From: Tetramitus jugosus
Lineage: Eukaryota > Heterolobosea > Eutetramitea > Acrasida > Vahlkampfiidae
Assembly: GCA_937625935.1 (NCBI GenBank)
Contig: OW569371.1
Coordinates: forward strand, 310,001 to 374,000
Direction of reading: 5' to 3'
DNA length: 64,000 bases
The notes beneath the pieces are model-generated. The model was not told the DNA's origin, did no database searches, and saw only the letters and a program-made list of their open reading frames with translations. Shown one piece after another: positions 48,464 to 56,936 of this stretch. How positions within the stretch are numbered: the stretch's first letter is position 1; every line of letters begins with the position of its first letter. Made by a program: the position numbers and the translations under genes.

Positions 48464-48814
48464 ATGAGTCAACGTTCACTCCTGACTGCTTCAAGGGTCA
48501 AAATCCATCAAGACGCTTCCTCTTTGACCAACAACAACCATAAAACATATCCAATGTCTCGTTCCATCACCACTCAATCCAACTGCTCAACAGAAGAAAG
48601 GAAACCTTCGACAGAGGGTTCTGACGAAGGATGTGCACACCTTAAGCGCAAAAGGAAGGTTCCAAAAGATGAAACATTGTTGCTGGCTGATCATCAGTTT
48701 CTGAACAAAGAGAAATCAGAAGTTGATTCAACGAGCCTTTTGCGTCTGTACACCAACAATCCCACAGTGAATTACACTCTAGAAACATATTGCTCACTTT
48801 TTGGGATGCAATAA
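48464..48814 (+). CDS. Small hypothetical protein (116 residues)
   Basis: An ATG frame of 116 codons encodes a polar, Ser/Thr/Asn-rich protein with a basic KRKRK cluster at about residues 64-68 that could serve as a nuclear signal. The last 30 residues (STSLLRLYTNNPTVNYTLETYCSLFGMQ) have an amphipathic look. There is no family match I know. It may be a real small gene or a final exon; codon pattern is only moderately convincing. Confidence 0.35.
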   Translation: MSQRSLLTASRVKIHQDASSLTNNNHKTYPMSRSITTQSNCSTEERKPSTEGSDEGCAHLKRKRKVPKDETLLLADHQFLNKEKSEVDSTSLLRLYTNNPTVNYTLETYCSLFGMQ

Positions 48815-49222
48815 AATATTTACGCAATTCCAACCAGAAAATTATGGAAAAACACCAGAAGATGTTAGGATTGTCCAACATACAATCACAAAAACCACGG
48901 CAATAAAATGTAATTTTCTGTGATAGCGATTTTTTATGCTATTAGGTGAAAAGATTATTTTAGGATAATACTATAATGATAATTATTATTGCAACTGAAT
49001 ATTTAAGATACACTATTTATTAAAGAATTAAGTAATTTATATTGAATAAAGCAAATTAATTTTGTGTTGTTTGTCTCTTTTAATCATCTATATATAGGTA
49101 GTTTTGTGGTATTTTGCCGCGTTGATGTGCGGGTCTAGCGAGCGCTTTGTTCGACTAACGGCCAAGAAGTTAGTGGAGAAATGACTTTGGTTCTTGTTCT
49201 GCTGGTATGTCGAGTGAACTGT
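48815..49222. other. AT-rich convergent intergenic region, 408 nt
   Basis: Between a plus-strand and a minus-strand stop. The first 250 nt are the most AT-rich sequence in the window (AATTATTATTG, TTAAAGAATTAAG and similar), suitable for 3' ends in both directions. No gene is seen. Confidence 0.5.
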
Positions 49223-50950
49223 TTATTTTTGGCGTTTAGCTCTTGCTCCAACACCGTACAGCAATAGACCGATACTAAGAACAACAACGCTGACAATATC
49301 GTACACGGACCACTTGCTGTTCATATTGCTCGGTATCATCCATTTCATGAATGGAATGTTAAATATTATGGCACACAGCGGAAAGGCAATTGCATTGCCA
49401 AAGAAACACCAGTTGACATCCCTAGAGTATTGAATCATGAGAAATCCGTTGACCAACCACATGAAACTCACAACATTGAACACGAGTAACAATGGCAAGT
49501 GATTGAGGCATGCATTGAATGATTGTGTCATCCAATTCAAGTAGTCCATCATTCCCATGTAACCACCACTGGCACCACCAAAAGTCTTCATCTGATGCAA
49601 GTAAAAGTAAATGGGACTCAATACAATCGTGTTCAACAATATTTCCAACACTCGGCACTGGGCACCCAATGTGAACACATGAATCGAATAGTGACTCAAC
49701 AAGTAACTCTGATACAGCTTTTCACACACTGTTGGTATTGTACTCAACAGATAGATGCCAATGTAAAACAATTGACCATTGCCATTCTTTGGTTCATTGC
49801 CAGACAATGAGAATTGTGTTTGTTGAACAAATGGAATGAGAACAATGATGACTCCTAGAAAGATGAACAGTAGACTAATGAGTTGCCACTTGGAATATTG
49901 AATCCACGGCAGCTTTTGTTGTTGTTGTTTTGTTTTCCTTGTTTTCCTTGTTTGGTGGTGATTGCCATGACGATGGTTATCCATATGGATTGTATCATCA
50001 TCGTCATCGTCCATCATGACAATTTCATTCTCATGGTCTGAACAAGTAGAAGCAGTACGTTGATTCTCATGATGACTCTTAAGAATATGACTATTAGTAG
50101 TAGAAGAATAAGAAGAAGAAGAAAGAGACAATCTTGAAATGAAAAAGACGAGTGCACTGAGCAGAACAGAGAGTGGTATCGTTGTCTGTGATAGAATAAC
50201 CATGAGTGATCCACTGTTTGTTCCCATGCCATTACTTCCCACAATGTTCAATGCTGTGCTCATTGTATTGCACACTGCTACACCAAAGTAGTGAATCATG
50301 GGTGGTGATGATGATGATGGTAGTGGTAGTGGGGATTCATGTCTCTCTCTCTCATTGGTATCCTTCATATGATTGTTACGATGATTGTGATCATTATTAT
50401 TATTATGATGATGATCGAGTGATTCATTCCTAGCATGAGTAGTAGTTGTAGTTGTTGTTGTTGTATTCGTACTCATATAATGAACAGTCATTGTATCATT
50501 GTTCATATTGTTGTTGTTAGTATTGTTAGTATTGTTAGTATTGTTATTGTTGTTATTGCGGTAGTTGTTGTTGCAAAAACACTTTAGATTGTTGATCAAG
50601 TGATAAATGATACAACAGGAGAGAAACATGACAAATGTAATCATGTAGTTCATTTGAGATGCAATGTATGGATATTGGATGAGTGCATTGAGTTCTCTCT
50701 TGTAGAACACTGTCGATAGCACATCATTCAGAATATAGAATATGAATAACAAGAGTAGAAGGAGAAGAGAGGGTGATGATTGGGATTGGGATTGAGATTT
50801 GGATAGGATAGCTGATAAAGTGAACCATTGAAAAACTCTTGTTGTACGAGTGTTGTTGTTCTTGTTGTTCTTGTTGTCATGATCACGGCTGTCTGATTTC
50901 AATAAATGCAAAATTTCATCATGTTCATCTGTTGTTGTTGTGTGACTCAT
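49223..50950 (-). CDS. CRT-like transporter (drug/metabolite transporter superfamily)
   Basis: From the ATG at 50950 this is 575 residues (584 from an ATG at 50977). The open frame extends to 51301, but that part lies under the divergent gene and is not supported. About 10 hydrophobic helices are seen, broken by a long His/Asn/Thr-rich loop after helix 2 and a second acidic loop. CRT-family features include FYILNDVLSTVFYKREL, MGTNSGSLMVILSQTTIPLSVLLSA and YLLSTIPTVCEKLYQSYLL, in the order found in chloroquine-resistance-transporter-like proteins of plants and protists. These move small peptides, thiols or drugs across plastid or lysosome-like membranes; the substrate here is unknown. Confidence 0.82.
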   Translation of the reverse strand: MSHTTTTDEHDEILHLLKSDSRDHDNKNNKNNNTRTTRVFQWFTLSAILSKSQSQSQSSPSLLLLLLLFIFYILNDVLSTVFYKRELNALIQYPYIASQMNYMITFVMFLSCCIIYHLINNLKCFCNNNYRNNNNNNTNNTNNTNNNNMNNDTMTVHYMSTNTTTTTTTTTHARNESLDHHHNNNNDHNHRNNHMKDTNERERHESPLPLPSSSSPPMIHYFGVAVCNTMSTALNIVGSNGMGTNSGSLMVILSQTTIPLSVLLSALVFFISRLSLSSSSYSSTTNSHILKSHHENQRTASTCSDHENEIVMMDDDDDDTIHMDNHRHGNHHQTRKTRKTKQQQQKLPWIQYSKWQLISLLFIFLGVIIVLIPFVQQTQFSLSGNEPKNGNGQLFYIGIYLLSTIPTVCEKLYQSYLLSHYSIHVFTLGAQCRVLEILLNTIVLSPIYFYLHQMKTFGGASGGYMGMMDYLNWMTQSFNACLNHLPLLLVFNVVSFMWLVNGFLMIQYSRDVNWCFFGNAIAFPLCAIIFNIPFMKWMIPSNMNSKWSVYDIVSVVVLSIGLLLYGVGARAKRQK

Positions 50951-51183
50951 GATCAATTGTTGTGATATCTGATGCATGAAACACGTTTTTATGATTTTTC
51001 TCTGTTTGGTTCTTCCAGCCAATCGAGGAACATTTTGTGAGAAGGAGAATAGGAATCGAAGAGCGGCGCCAGAGTTTTGAAGGAGCTCCAGTCCGAAAAC
51101 AACTTTTTTGTCACAAGCACAGGAGCAGGTTGCTTGTGACATACTAAGAAAAAAGTAATCACACATACACAACAGCAGAACCC

Positions 51184-51597
51184 ATGGGAAAGTGCACTTC
51201 TGTTCACGCAAGTCACAATAACAACAACGTGTTGCATAGAAGGAGAGGAGTATCCAGCTCCTTACAATCACAACAACATCAACATCGCACATTCGTTTCA
51301 TCTACATATCCATCATCTCACAACAACAACAACACCAATAACAATAACAATAGCGATGGCATCGATAGTGCTATGGACAACAACAACAACAACAACAATC
51401 ACCAAACCAAAGATGGTGAAAGTGATAATGATGACATGAGTCATCATAGTGTGACAATTTTGCGGCAAGAAAGTACCACTCGTCACAGTCCCAGAGATGC
51501 CACATCGCTTCTTCTCAAACCTCCTCCGAGCAGTCCCACGAGTCCTTCATCAGCCACGTCATCATCATCCTCATTTGGTGATGACCTGTTTCAATAA
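51184..51597 (+). CDS. Small Asn/Ser-rich protein with dual-acylation N terminus
   Basis: This 137-residue protein starts MGKCTSVH, which combines an N-myristoylation site (Gly2, Ser6) with a Cys4 likely to be palmitoylated, as in membrane-bound signalling proteins. The rest is disordered: runs of Asn, a Ser/Pro-rich C terminus (PPPSSPTSPSS) and an SVTILRQESTTRHSPR segment that could be a phosphorylation site. There is no globular domain. It lies head to head with the CRT-like gene, with about 230 nt between starts. Membrane attachment is a prediction; no function is assigned. Confidence 0.6.
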   Translation: MGKCTSVHASHNNNNVLHRRRGVSSSLQSQQHQHRTFVSSTYPSSHNNNNTNNNNNSDGIDSAMDNNNNNNNHQTKDGESDNDDMSHHSVTILRQESTTRHSPRDATSLLLKPPPSSPTSPSSATSSSSSFGDDLFQ

Positions 51598-52658
51598 TGA
51601 GGACTAGTGGTCAGTACGAGTGAAACGACTACTACTACTACTAGGACGACGATTACAGACAACATATGTCACGGGAACTCACGCACATGAGCACAAAGAT
51701 CACTCACACACTAACTTTTCTCCTCTCTCTCACTCTGATTCATCGGTGCGTACACACAAATAAAATGATATCGACATACATGGTAAAAGATTTCTCTATT
51801 CTCTCTACTACTACTATAGTCCAGTTCGATCCTCATCATCAGGGTGATGACTTCTTCAGATCATGATGTTGTGATTTGTGTATTTGATATGTGTGTTCAC
51901 ATTTTTGATGTTGGGGAAAGCACAGTCGAACAAAGAGAGCTGCACCAGTACCGTACATAACCAGACGAATCATCATTTTTCTTCTTCTTCTTCTCCTTCG
52001 TGATACAAACGACAACAATGGCAGTTAGGTCAACAAAAAGTGAAAGTCAGTCAGACATGAGCAATAACGGTGTTGTCGAAATTGATTTTGTTTTTTATTT
52101 GGTCTCTTCAAAGAGTTGTTGTTGGTTTTTTGTGTGCCAAAAAAAAATTGGGAGATTGAGTGAGTTGGATAGGATGGAGGAACAGAGCGAATGATGAATG
52201 TCTGTGTGTGTGTGTGTGTATGTAAGGTGATGCAGGATAAGTAGAGACTGAGCGACCAGAGAGAGATGTTGTATATGGTGAGTGTCCACAGTTGCACACT
52301 GTTTCCAACGGTATTAAAACCTCTTGTTTGGCTAGAATGCTTGCATGTGTGTGGCACAGGAATGATGATGATGATATTGATGGATTGTTCATCATCATCA
52401 ACAACATGCCTTCTTTTTCCATTTTCTATTCGAATAGGAAAAAGAGGATGATTATCATCTGTTTGTATGTACGGGTATGATGATTCTCTCTGCACACTGC
52501 ATTCACATCTCTTTCATCTCCATCCATCCACACAGATACACTGTTATCATCATCATCATCATCTCTTTGCAATGGTAATTGTTGTTGTTGTTGTTGTAAA
52601 GGAGTAATTGTGGTATGTATGTGTTGAATGTGTTGTTTGATACAAAAAACAATACAAC
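51598..52658. other. Intergenic region, 1,061 nt
   Basis: Between the dual-acylated small protein gene (plus) and the G-gamma gene (minus), i.e. two 3' ends. Frames here are short or low complexity; a 59-codon ATG frame at 52018 is not convincing. It holds a TG dinucleotide run at 52203-52219 and ATC/ATG trinucleotide runs near 52366 and 52550. No RNA gene is recognised. Confidence 0.5.
52203..52219. repeat. (TG)n microsatellite
   Basis: About eight TG units in a row in noncoding DNA. Confidence 0.8.
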
Positions 52659-52880
52659 TTATTGAACGATACAACATCCACCGTCCTTTCCATTGTCGAA
52701 TGAATTGTCTCCCGTGTAGCTCTTGTCAAATGGCTCTTCAGCATTGTCACAGTACTCAATCAATGATTTACATGCTTCACTCACTTTCATGCTGTTCTTT
52801 GACAATTCCAATTCTTGTCTCAATCTCTCATTCTCTGACAAGAGTTGCTTTAGCATAAAATCGTTCATTTTCTTTGACAT
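52659..52880 (-). CDS. Heterotrimeric G-protein gamma subunit
   Basis: From ATG 52880 the product is 73 residues, the usual size for G-gamma. It has an N-terminal coiled-coil helix (LKQLLSENERLRQELELSKNS) and then the family pattern KVSEACKSLIEYCDNAEEPF, like the KVSKAAADLMAYC segment of animal gammas. It ends GGCCIVQ, a CaaX box for prenylation of the penultimate Cys motif with an adjacent Cys that may be palmitoylated; Gln at the last position favours farnesylation. The frame continues upstream to 53045 but without family resemblance. It would pair with a G-beta elsewhere in the genome. Confidence 0.75.
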   Translation of the reverse strand: MSKKMNDFMLKQLLSENERLRQELELSKNSMKVSEACKSLIEYCDNAEEPFDKSYTGDNSFDNGKDGGCCIVQ

Positions 52881-53227
52881 TTTCTCTATAGATTTGGTTT
52901 GTTGGTTTGTATTGTGTGCTGATGTGTGTGTACTATCAGTAGTGTTGGAGGTGTGATTGATTATGTTTTTGTTTGGCAATTTGGTCGTGCACGCTCGATT
53001 GAAAAAAAGGTGCCCTGGAACAAACTGACAGTTTGGTCCGTCCACGGTGCAGAAGAATGATATTTGACTTGCCCGAAACTGACATCTTGTTGATTGATGA
53101 CAGTCACTTGCCGCGGGAAAATGAATCGGAGGAAAATTGAGCGCAATTTCAGTCGGAGTAACTACACCAAACTAAGCGTTCGGCGAACGATCGAAGGCAC
53201 TGCCTTTTATTCATTTCGTGGACTCTT
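52881..53227. other. Intergenic region upstream of G-gamma, 347 nt
   Basis: Contains the G-gamma promoter (minus strand) and the 3' side of the next minus-strand gene. A CCGCGGGAAAAT stretch near 53112 reads ATTTTCCCGCGG on the other strand, an E2F-like core, though about 230 bp from the start. Confidence 0.4.
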
Positions 53228-53785
53228 TCATCTGTAGGATCGATGTCTGTCAAAGAAATCGACTTGATTCTGGTCTTGGTTCATATCTCTCCTTCTTTCG
53301 TTCATTTCTTGTTGTTTCCTGTATTCTTCCAACTTTTTATTCTCTTCCATTATCTGTCTCAGGTATTGTCTTTTTTGGATCGCTCGTGTCTTCTCAATCT
53401 CCCTCATGTCATTCTCTGCAATCCTATTCTCTTGAGCCACGACAAAATCCTGGACCAGCTCGTTTCTTTTGTGCTGTTCCCTGACGTTCAAGTGATCTTG
53501 AATTTCATTCCTTCTCTGTTCTTGAAGCTGTTTCTTCTCTTCTTGGCCGCCCCAGAGGGATACTCTTCTGTTTTCGTACAATTGATTGAAACGTTGTCTC
53601 CTTGCTTCTAATCTTCTCTGTTCTCTCTCGTATTCTACGTCAGCGTTCTCTGCATTGTGCCTCTGGCTATTGCTATACAAATTACCATTGCTACTGTTGT
53701 GGTTGTTGAAACGATTTGTTTTGAGAGGTCGACTGAGGATACTATTGTGATTGGAGAAGGCTGCTGTGCTGTTGTGACTGCTCAT
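53228..53785 (-). CDS. Coiled-coil protein of unknown function (185 residues)
   Basis: The first 45 residues are Asn/Ser-rich; residues 50-175 form one long, highly charged helix rich in Arg, Glu, Gln and Asn (RRLEARRQRFNQLYENRR, QKRQYLRQIMEENKKLEEYRK). The VSLWGGQEEKKQLQEQRR segment in the middle is a possible signature. The style is like small axonemal or trichohyalin-plectin-homology-type helices, but I cannot name a family. A stop (53228-53230) follows the RHRSYR end. Confidence 0.6.
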   Translation of the reverse strand: MSSHNSTAAFSNHNSILSRPLKTNRFNNHNSSNGNLYSNSQRHNAENADVEYEREQRRLEARRQRFNQLYENRRVSLWGGQEEKKQLQEQRRNEIQDHLNVREQHKRNELVQDFVVAQENRIAENDMREIEKTRAIQKRQYLRQIMEENKKLEEYRKQQEMNERRRDMNQDQNQVDFFDRHRSYR

Positions 53786-54017
53786 GATACAATTAAGAGA
53801 AGAGAAGAATCTACTTGATAGGAAAGCTCTAGTTTGAAGCAGAGTCGTGAGATGATAAATTTACAGAGTTTTATTTTCTTGCTATTCTTCAGGGGCTGTA
53901 ACTGTAATTCAGATTTCAACTCCGATCAGTTCCTCCGCAACAAAATTCGACAAAGAAAGTTCATGTGAAAATTGCATTCGTCATCCTGCATTGCGTGCCC
54001 AACAGACAAAAGAGAAA

Positions 54018-55550
54018 ATGAATGACAATCAATACAAAATTCAACATGACCAACCACCACCACAACCACCACCACCACCACTCTATCATCAACCACTCAA
54101 ACAGCCACAACAACATCGACAATACAATATAATAGTGGACAGTCATGATCATCATGATGAACATGAGATGGAATCGTCATCATCAATTGCATGTACATCA
54201 TCATTGCCACATGCACTACCAACATCAACACTGCAGTCATCACCATCATCCATCTCTTCTCGTCATCCATGGTTATCGTTTACTCCCTCTCGACAAAAAC
54301 TGTGCATTCATCTCCTGTACATTGTCTTGTTCAGTTATCTAGGATTTGGTACTCGTTATGGATTGGCCATACTCTATGATACACTCTTTCCAACAACAAC
54401 AACAACAACAACAACATCATCACTGCTCTCTCTCTTCTTGTTCAGAGATGTGTTTGCCAATGTATTTGGATGTTTCATCATGGGTGTATTGGCCGAATTC
54501 AACACCAATGCCATCTTTTCACCAACTAATGATGATCGATACCATCAACTGTTATCTGTTGGATTAATGACTGGTTACTGTGGATGCACAACTACATTTT
54601 CCATGTGGCAATACACGAGTCTATTTCCTCTCATTTCTCCTACTACTACTACTACTAATACTACTATGACTGGGCAACAAAGAATTCATTGGAAATCATT
54701 GGATCAATTCTTCATGAGACAATTGTTTGGATTGTGTGTCTGTCTGTGTGCACTCTCCGTGGGTCATGATGCAGGAAAGGTCATTGCACCACACTATCTC
54801 CGTCTATTCAATCGAATTCATCATCATCATCATTATCATCACAACACGGTGAATGAACCATCTACCACTGAGACATCATCATTAACCAACATGGCAACAA
54901 CAACAACAACGGAAACCATTATGAAGAATCATAAGCAAAAACAAGTGGATACAGTAGAAGAAGAAGAAGCAGAAGTAGGTGTCACATCAACCACACAACA
55001 ATCTCAAAACATGATCATGTATCGCATCATACTACCCTCTGTCATTGTACTGTGTTTGGCTGCCACAATTGTCTTTATTGTTCTCCTGTGCTTGAACAAT
55101 ATTTCAATCGAAGTCAAGGTCATGTCTGCTGCGTTTCTGTGGAGTCCAATCGGTTGTGCACTTCGTTATGCTCTGGGATTGCTCAACACGAGACTACAAC
55201 CCAAATTCCCATTGTTTACACTGTGTGCCAACTGGGTGGGAACATTGTTGGTTGGTGTTTGTCTGTTGTTGTTGTTGATACTGGAGAAGCCTGTACATGG
55301 ATCAACAGCAGCAGCAGATAATAGTAATAATAACTCAACAACAACAACAACAACAACACAAGTGTTTGTTCATGTGCTCTTGTTGAGTGTTGCCAAGGGA
55401 TTCTGTGGTTGCTTGACCACTGTTTCTTCGCTGGTGGAGGAGTTGAGAACAAAGTTGAGCAGTAGTGTACTGTGGCGCTATGTATATTTTGTGTTGACGT
55501 TTACACTGCCTTGGATCACTGTTTTGCTTCTCTCTCTTGTGATTCTGTGA
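54018..55550 (+). CDS. Two-domain fluoride export channel (FEX/CrcB family)
   Basis: This 510-residue protein (first ATG 54018; upstream frame has only TTG) has two Fluc/CrcB repeats, as in eukaryotic FEX channels that expel fluoride through the plasma membrane. Repeat 1 contains FGTRYGLAI, a helix with DVFANVFGCFIMGVL, and the hallmark GYCGCTTTFSMW. Repeat 2 contains SPIGCALRYALGLL, FTLCANWVGTLLVGV, and GFCGCLTTVSSLVEEL. Each repeat has four hydrophobic helices. The N-terminal 80 residues are Pro/Gln/His-rich, and a His/Thr-rich polar linker joins the repeats. Conserved Asn and Thr-Thr residues of both repeats remain, so both may be functional. Confidence 0.9.
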   Translation: MNDNQYKIQHDQPPPQPPPPPLYHQPLKQPQQHRQYNIIVDSHDHHDEHEMESSSSIACTSSLPHALPTSTLQSSPSSISSRHPWLSFTPSRQKLCIHLLYIVLFSYLGFGTRYGLAILYDTLFPTTTTTTTTSSLLSLFLFRDVFANVFGCFIMGVLAEFNTNAIFSPTNDDRYHQLLSVGLMTGYCGCTTTFSMWQYTSLFPLISPTTTTTNTTMTGQQRIHWKSLDQFFMRQLFGLCVCLCALSVGHDAGKVIAPHYLRLFNRIHHHHHYHHNTVNEPSTTETSSLTNMATTTTTETIMKNHKQKQVDTVEEEEAEVGVTSTTQQSQNMIMYRIILPSVIVLCLAATIVFIVLLCLNNISIEVKVMSAAFLWSPIGCALRYALGLLNTRLQPKFPLFTLCANWVGTLLVGVCLLLLLILEKPVHGSTAAADNSNNNSTTTTTTTQVFVHVLLLSVAKGFCGCLTTVSSLVEELRTKLSSSVLWRYVYFVLTFTLPWITVLLLSLVIL

Positions 55551-55869
55551 TCACCATGCACCAGACAGCAATCAATAAATGACAAGAACACATTACAAGG
55601 TCGATATTAAAGTGTCACCAGATTTCTCTGGAAGCCACTAAACGATGTTTTACTCGCTCCTCTGACGGAAGAGATGACAAAAAGGTCACACAGCAACATA
55701 AGACTGATTATTGTCTGTATTGGTAGATGTTTTTGTGGTTTTGGGAAATTTTTTGTATTGGAACTTCGGCAGTTGGATGAAGTGAGAAAAAACCGTAGTG
55801 GAGGGTTTATCCGTTTGGGTTTCAAACATTCAACAAACGGACCAACTGAACACCAATTCAATTGTAGTA
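55551..55869. other. Intergenic region, 319 nt
   Basis: Tandem spacer between two plus-strand genes. Contains AATAAA at 55575-55580, a likely polyadenylation signal for the fluoride channel gene. No other feature is seen. Confidence 0.5.
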
Positions 55870-56727
55870 ATGGAGAAAGGAGAACTTGGTAACAATGAAA
55901 TTCCATTCATGGTTGCTCAATATATTGAGCACTATCGACACACGTTTGGCCTCAATGACGAGAGCTTTGAAGTTAGATTCCTCAAACAATTGCTAAAAAG
56001 CGATGAAGATCTGGCTCTGATAGAAAAGGGTAACATTGACTCGTTGTTAGGAGATATCAATGCATTAACATTGAGGGTCCGAGACTCAGAAAATACACAC
56101 ATAGTGGTAGCAAAGGTTTTTGTAGATCGAATAAGGGATCAAGGGACTAACGTCTACAGAAGTCTTCAACAACAATTGGTAAAGAATGACAAGTGTCAGA
56201 AGAAAGAGAAAGGAAATCAAGCCCATTTCCAACATCAAATGCCAACGAAGAAGGAGGATAAGCCTCAAGTTGTTCATCAAGAACCACAACCCTCAAAACT
56301 GAAGCAAATGTTCGAAACAGTTCTTGACTTTATTCTCGCACCACTCGAGCTATTGATGGGAAAAGTGCATGTATACTGCAATGACGAGAAGGGTTACCTC
56401 ATCTCAGGCAAAATTTACTGTAAGGGCCTCGGTTTTACTACGATGACCGAGTTTGGCCTGTGGGCTTACGAAAGCGCAGAGTCTAGGCTTCAGGAAAGTG
56501 AGTACAAACAGATACGATGCGTTTGTGGAGAGGTAAATGAGTCATACACCACAATTAGAGCCGAGGTTAACAAAAAGAACAAATTCAGAGGGCATGTATC
56601 TCTGAGAGGCATTGAAAATTATTTGCTGTCCAAGGAGGAATGGTTGAGACAATCAAAGAAACAGGCCAAAAAGAATCGTACTTTCAAGGTTGGAGGGATT
56701 CCTTTGTTGCCAAAAGAGGAGACCTAA
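55870..56727 (+). CDS. Unidentified protein (285 residues)
   Basis: From the first ATG (55870). The N-terminal 105 residues look globular (FMVAQYIEHYRHTFGLND, SLLGDINALTLRVRD), then a Lys/Gln-rich linker, then a second globular part (MFETVLDFILAPLELLMGKVHVYC, GKIYCKGLGFTTMTEFGLWAYES, RCVCGEVNESYTTIRAEV) and a basic tail. There are several Cys but no clear metal motif and no transmembrane helix of full length. I do not recognise it. An open frame upstream begins only with GTG. Confidence 0.6.
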   Translation: MEKGELGNNEIPFMVAQYIEHYRHTFGLNDESFEVRFLKQLLKSDEDLALIEKGNIDSLLGDINALTLRVRDSENTHIVVAKVFVDRIRDQGTNVYRSLQQQLVKNDKCQKKEKGNQAHFQHQMPTKKEDKPQVVHQEPQPSKLKQMFETVLDFILAPLELLMGKVHVYCNDEKGYLISGKIYCKGLGFTTMTEFGLWAYESAESRLQESEYKQIRCVCGEVNESYTTIRAEVNKKNKFRGHVSLRGIENYLLSKEEWLRQSKKQAKKNRTFKVGGIPLLPKEET

Positions 56728-56790
56728 CTTGCACTCCAACCTGTTTGTAAATACGCTGTCGCGAATAAAAGGCCCATCGGACTTTTTCTC

Positions 56791-56799
56791 TTTTGGCGC
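56791..56799. promoter_or_regulatory. E2F-like site upstream of NASP-like gene
   Basis: TTTTGGCGC followed by AAAATTTG, 138 bp upstream of the ATG at 56937; a related ATTGGCGGTTT lies about 16 bp downstream of it. Confidence 0.45.
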
Positions 56800-56936
56800 A
56801 AAATTTGTGAAAAATTGGCGGTTTCATTTTTTCACGAGACATTTGTGAGGAAAAAGGAGGAGATTCTCAAAACCGATCGGAACAACAACCTGTGCAAGCC
56901 CTCACACATCCTTCCACACATACAAACCACCACACA

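Noticed and set aside
50951-51301. Extra 117 N-terminal residues for the CRT-like transporter
   Set aside because: They lie antisense to the ATG and first half of the dual-acylated small protein. The internal ATG starts just before a normal polar N terminus.
52018-52194. 59-codon ATG frame between the small acylated protein and G-gamma
   Set aside because: Low-complexity and Phe/Cys/Lys runs in noncoding-like DNA; no family resemblance.
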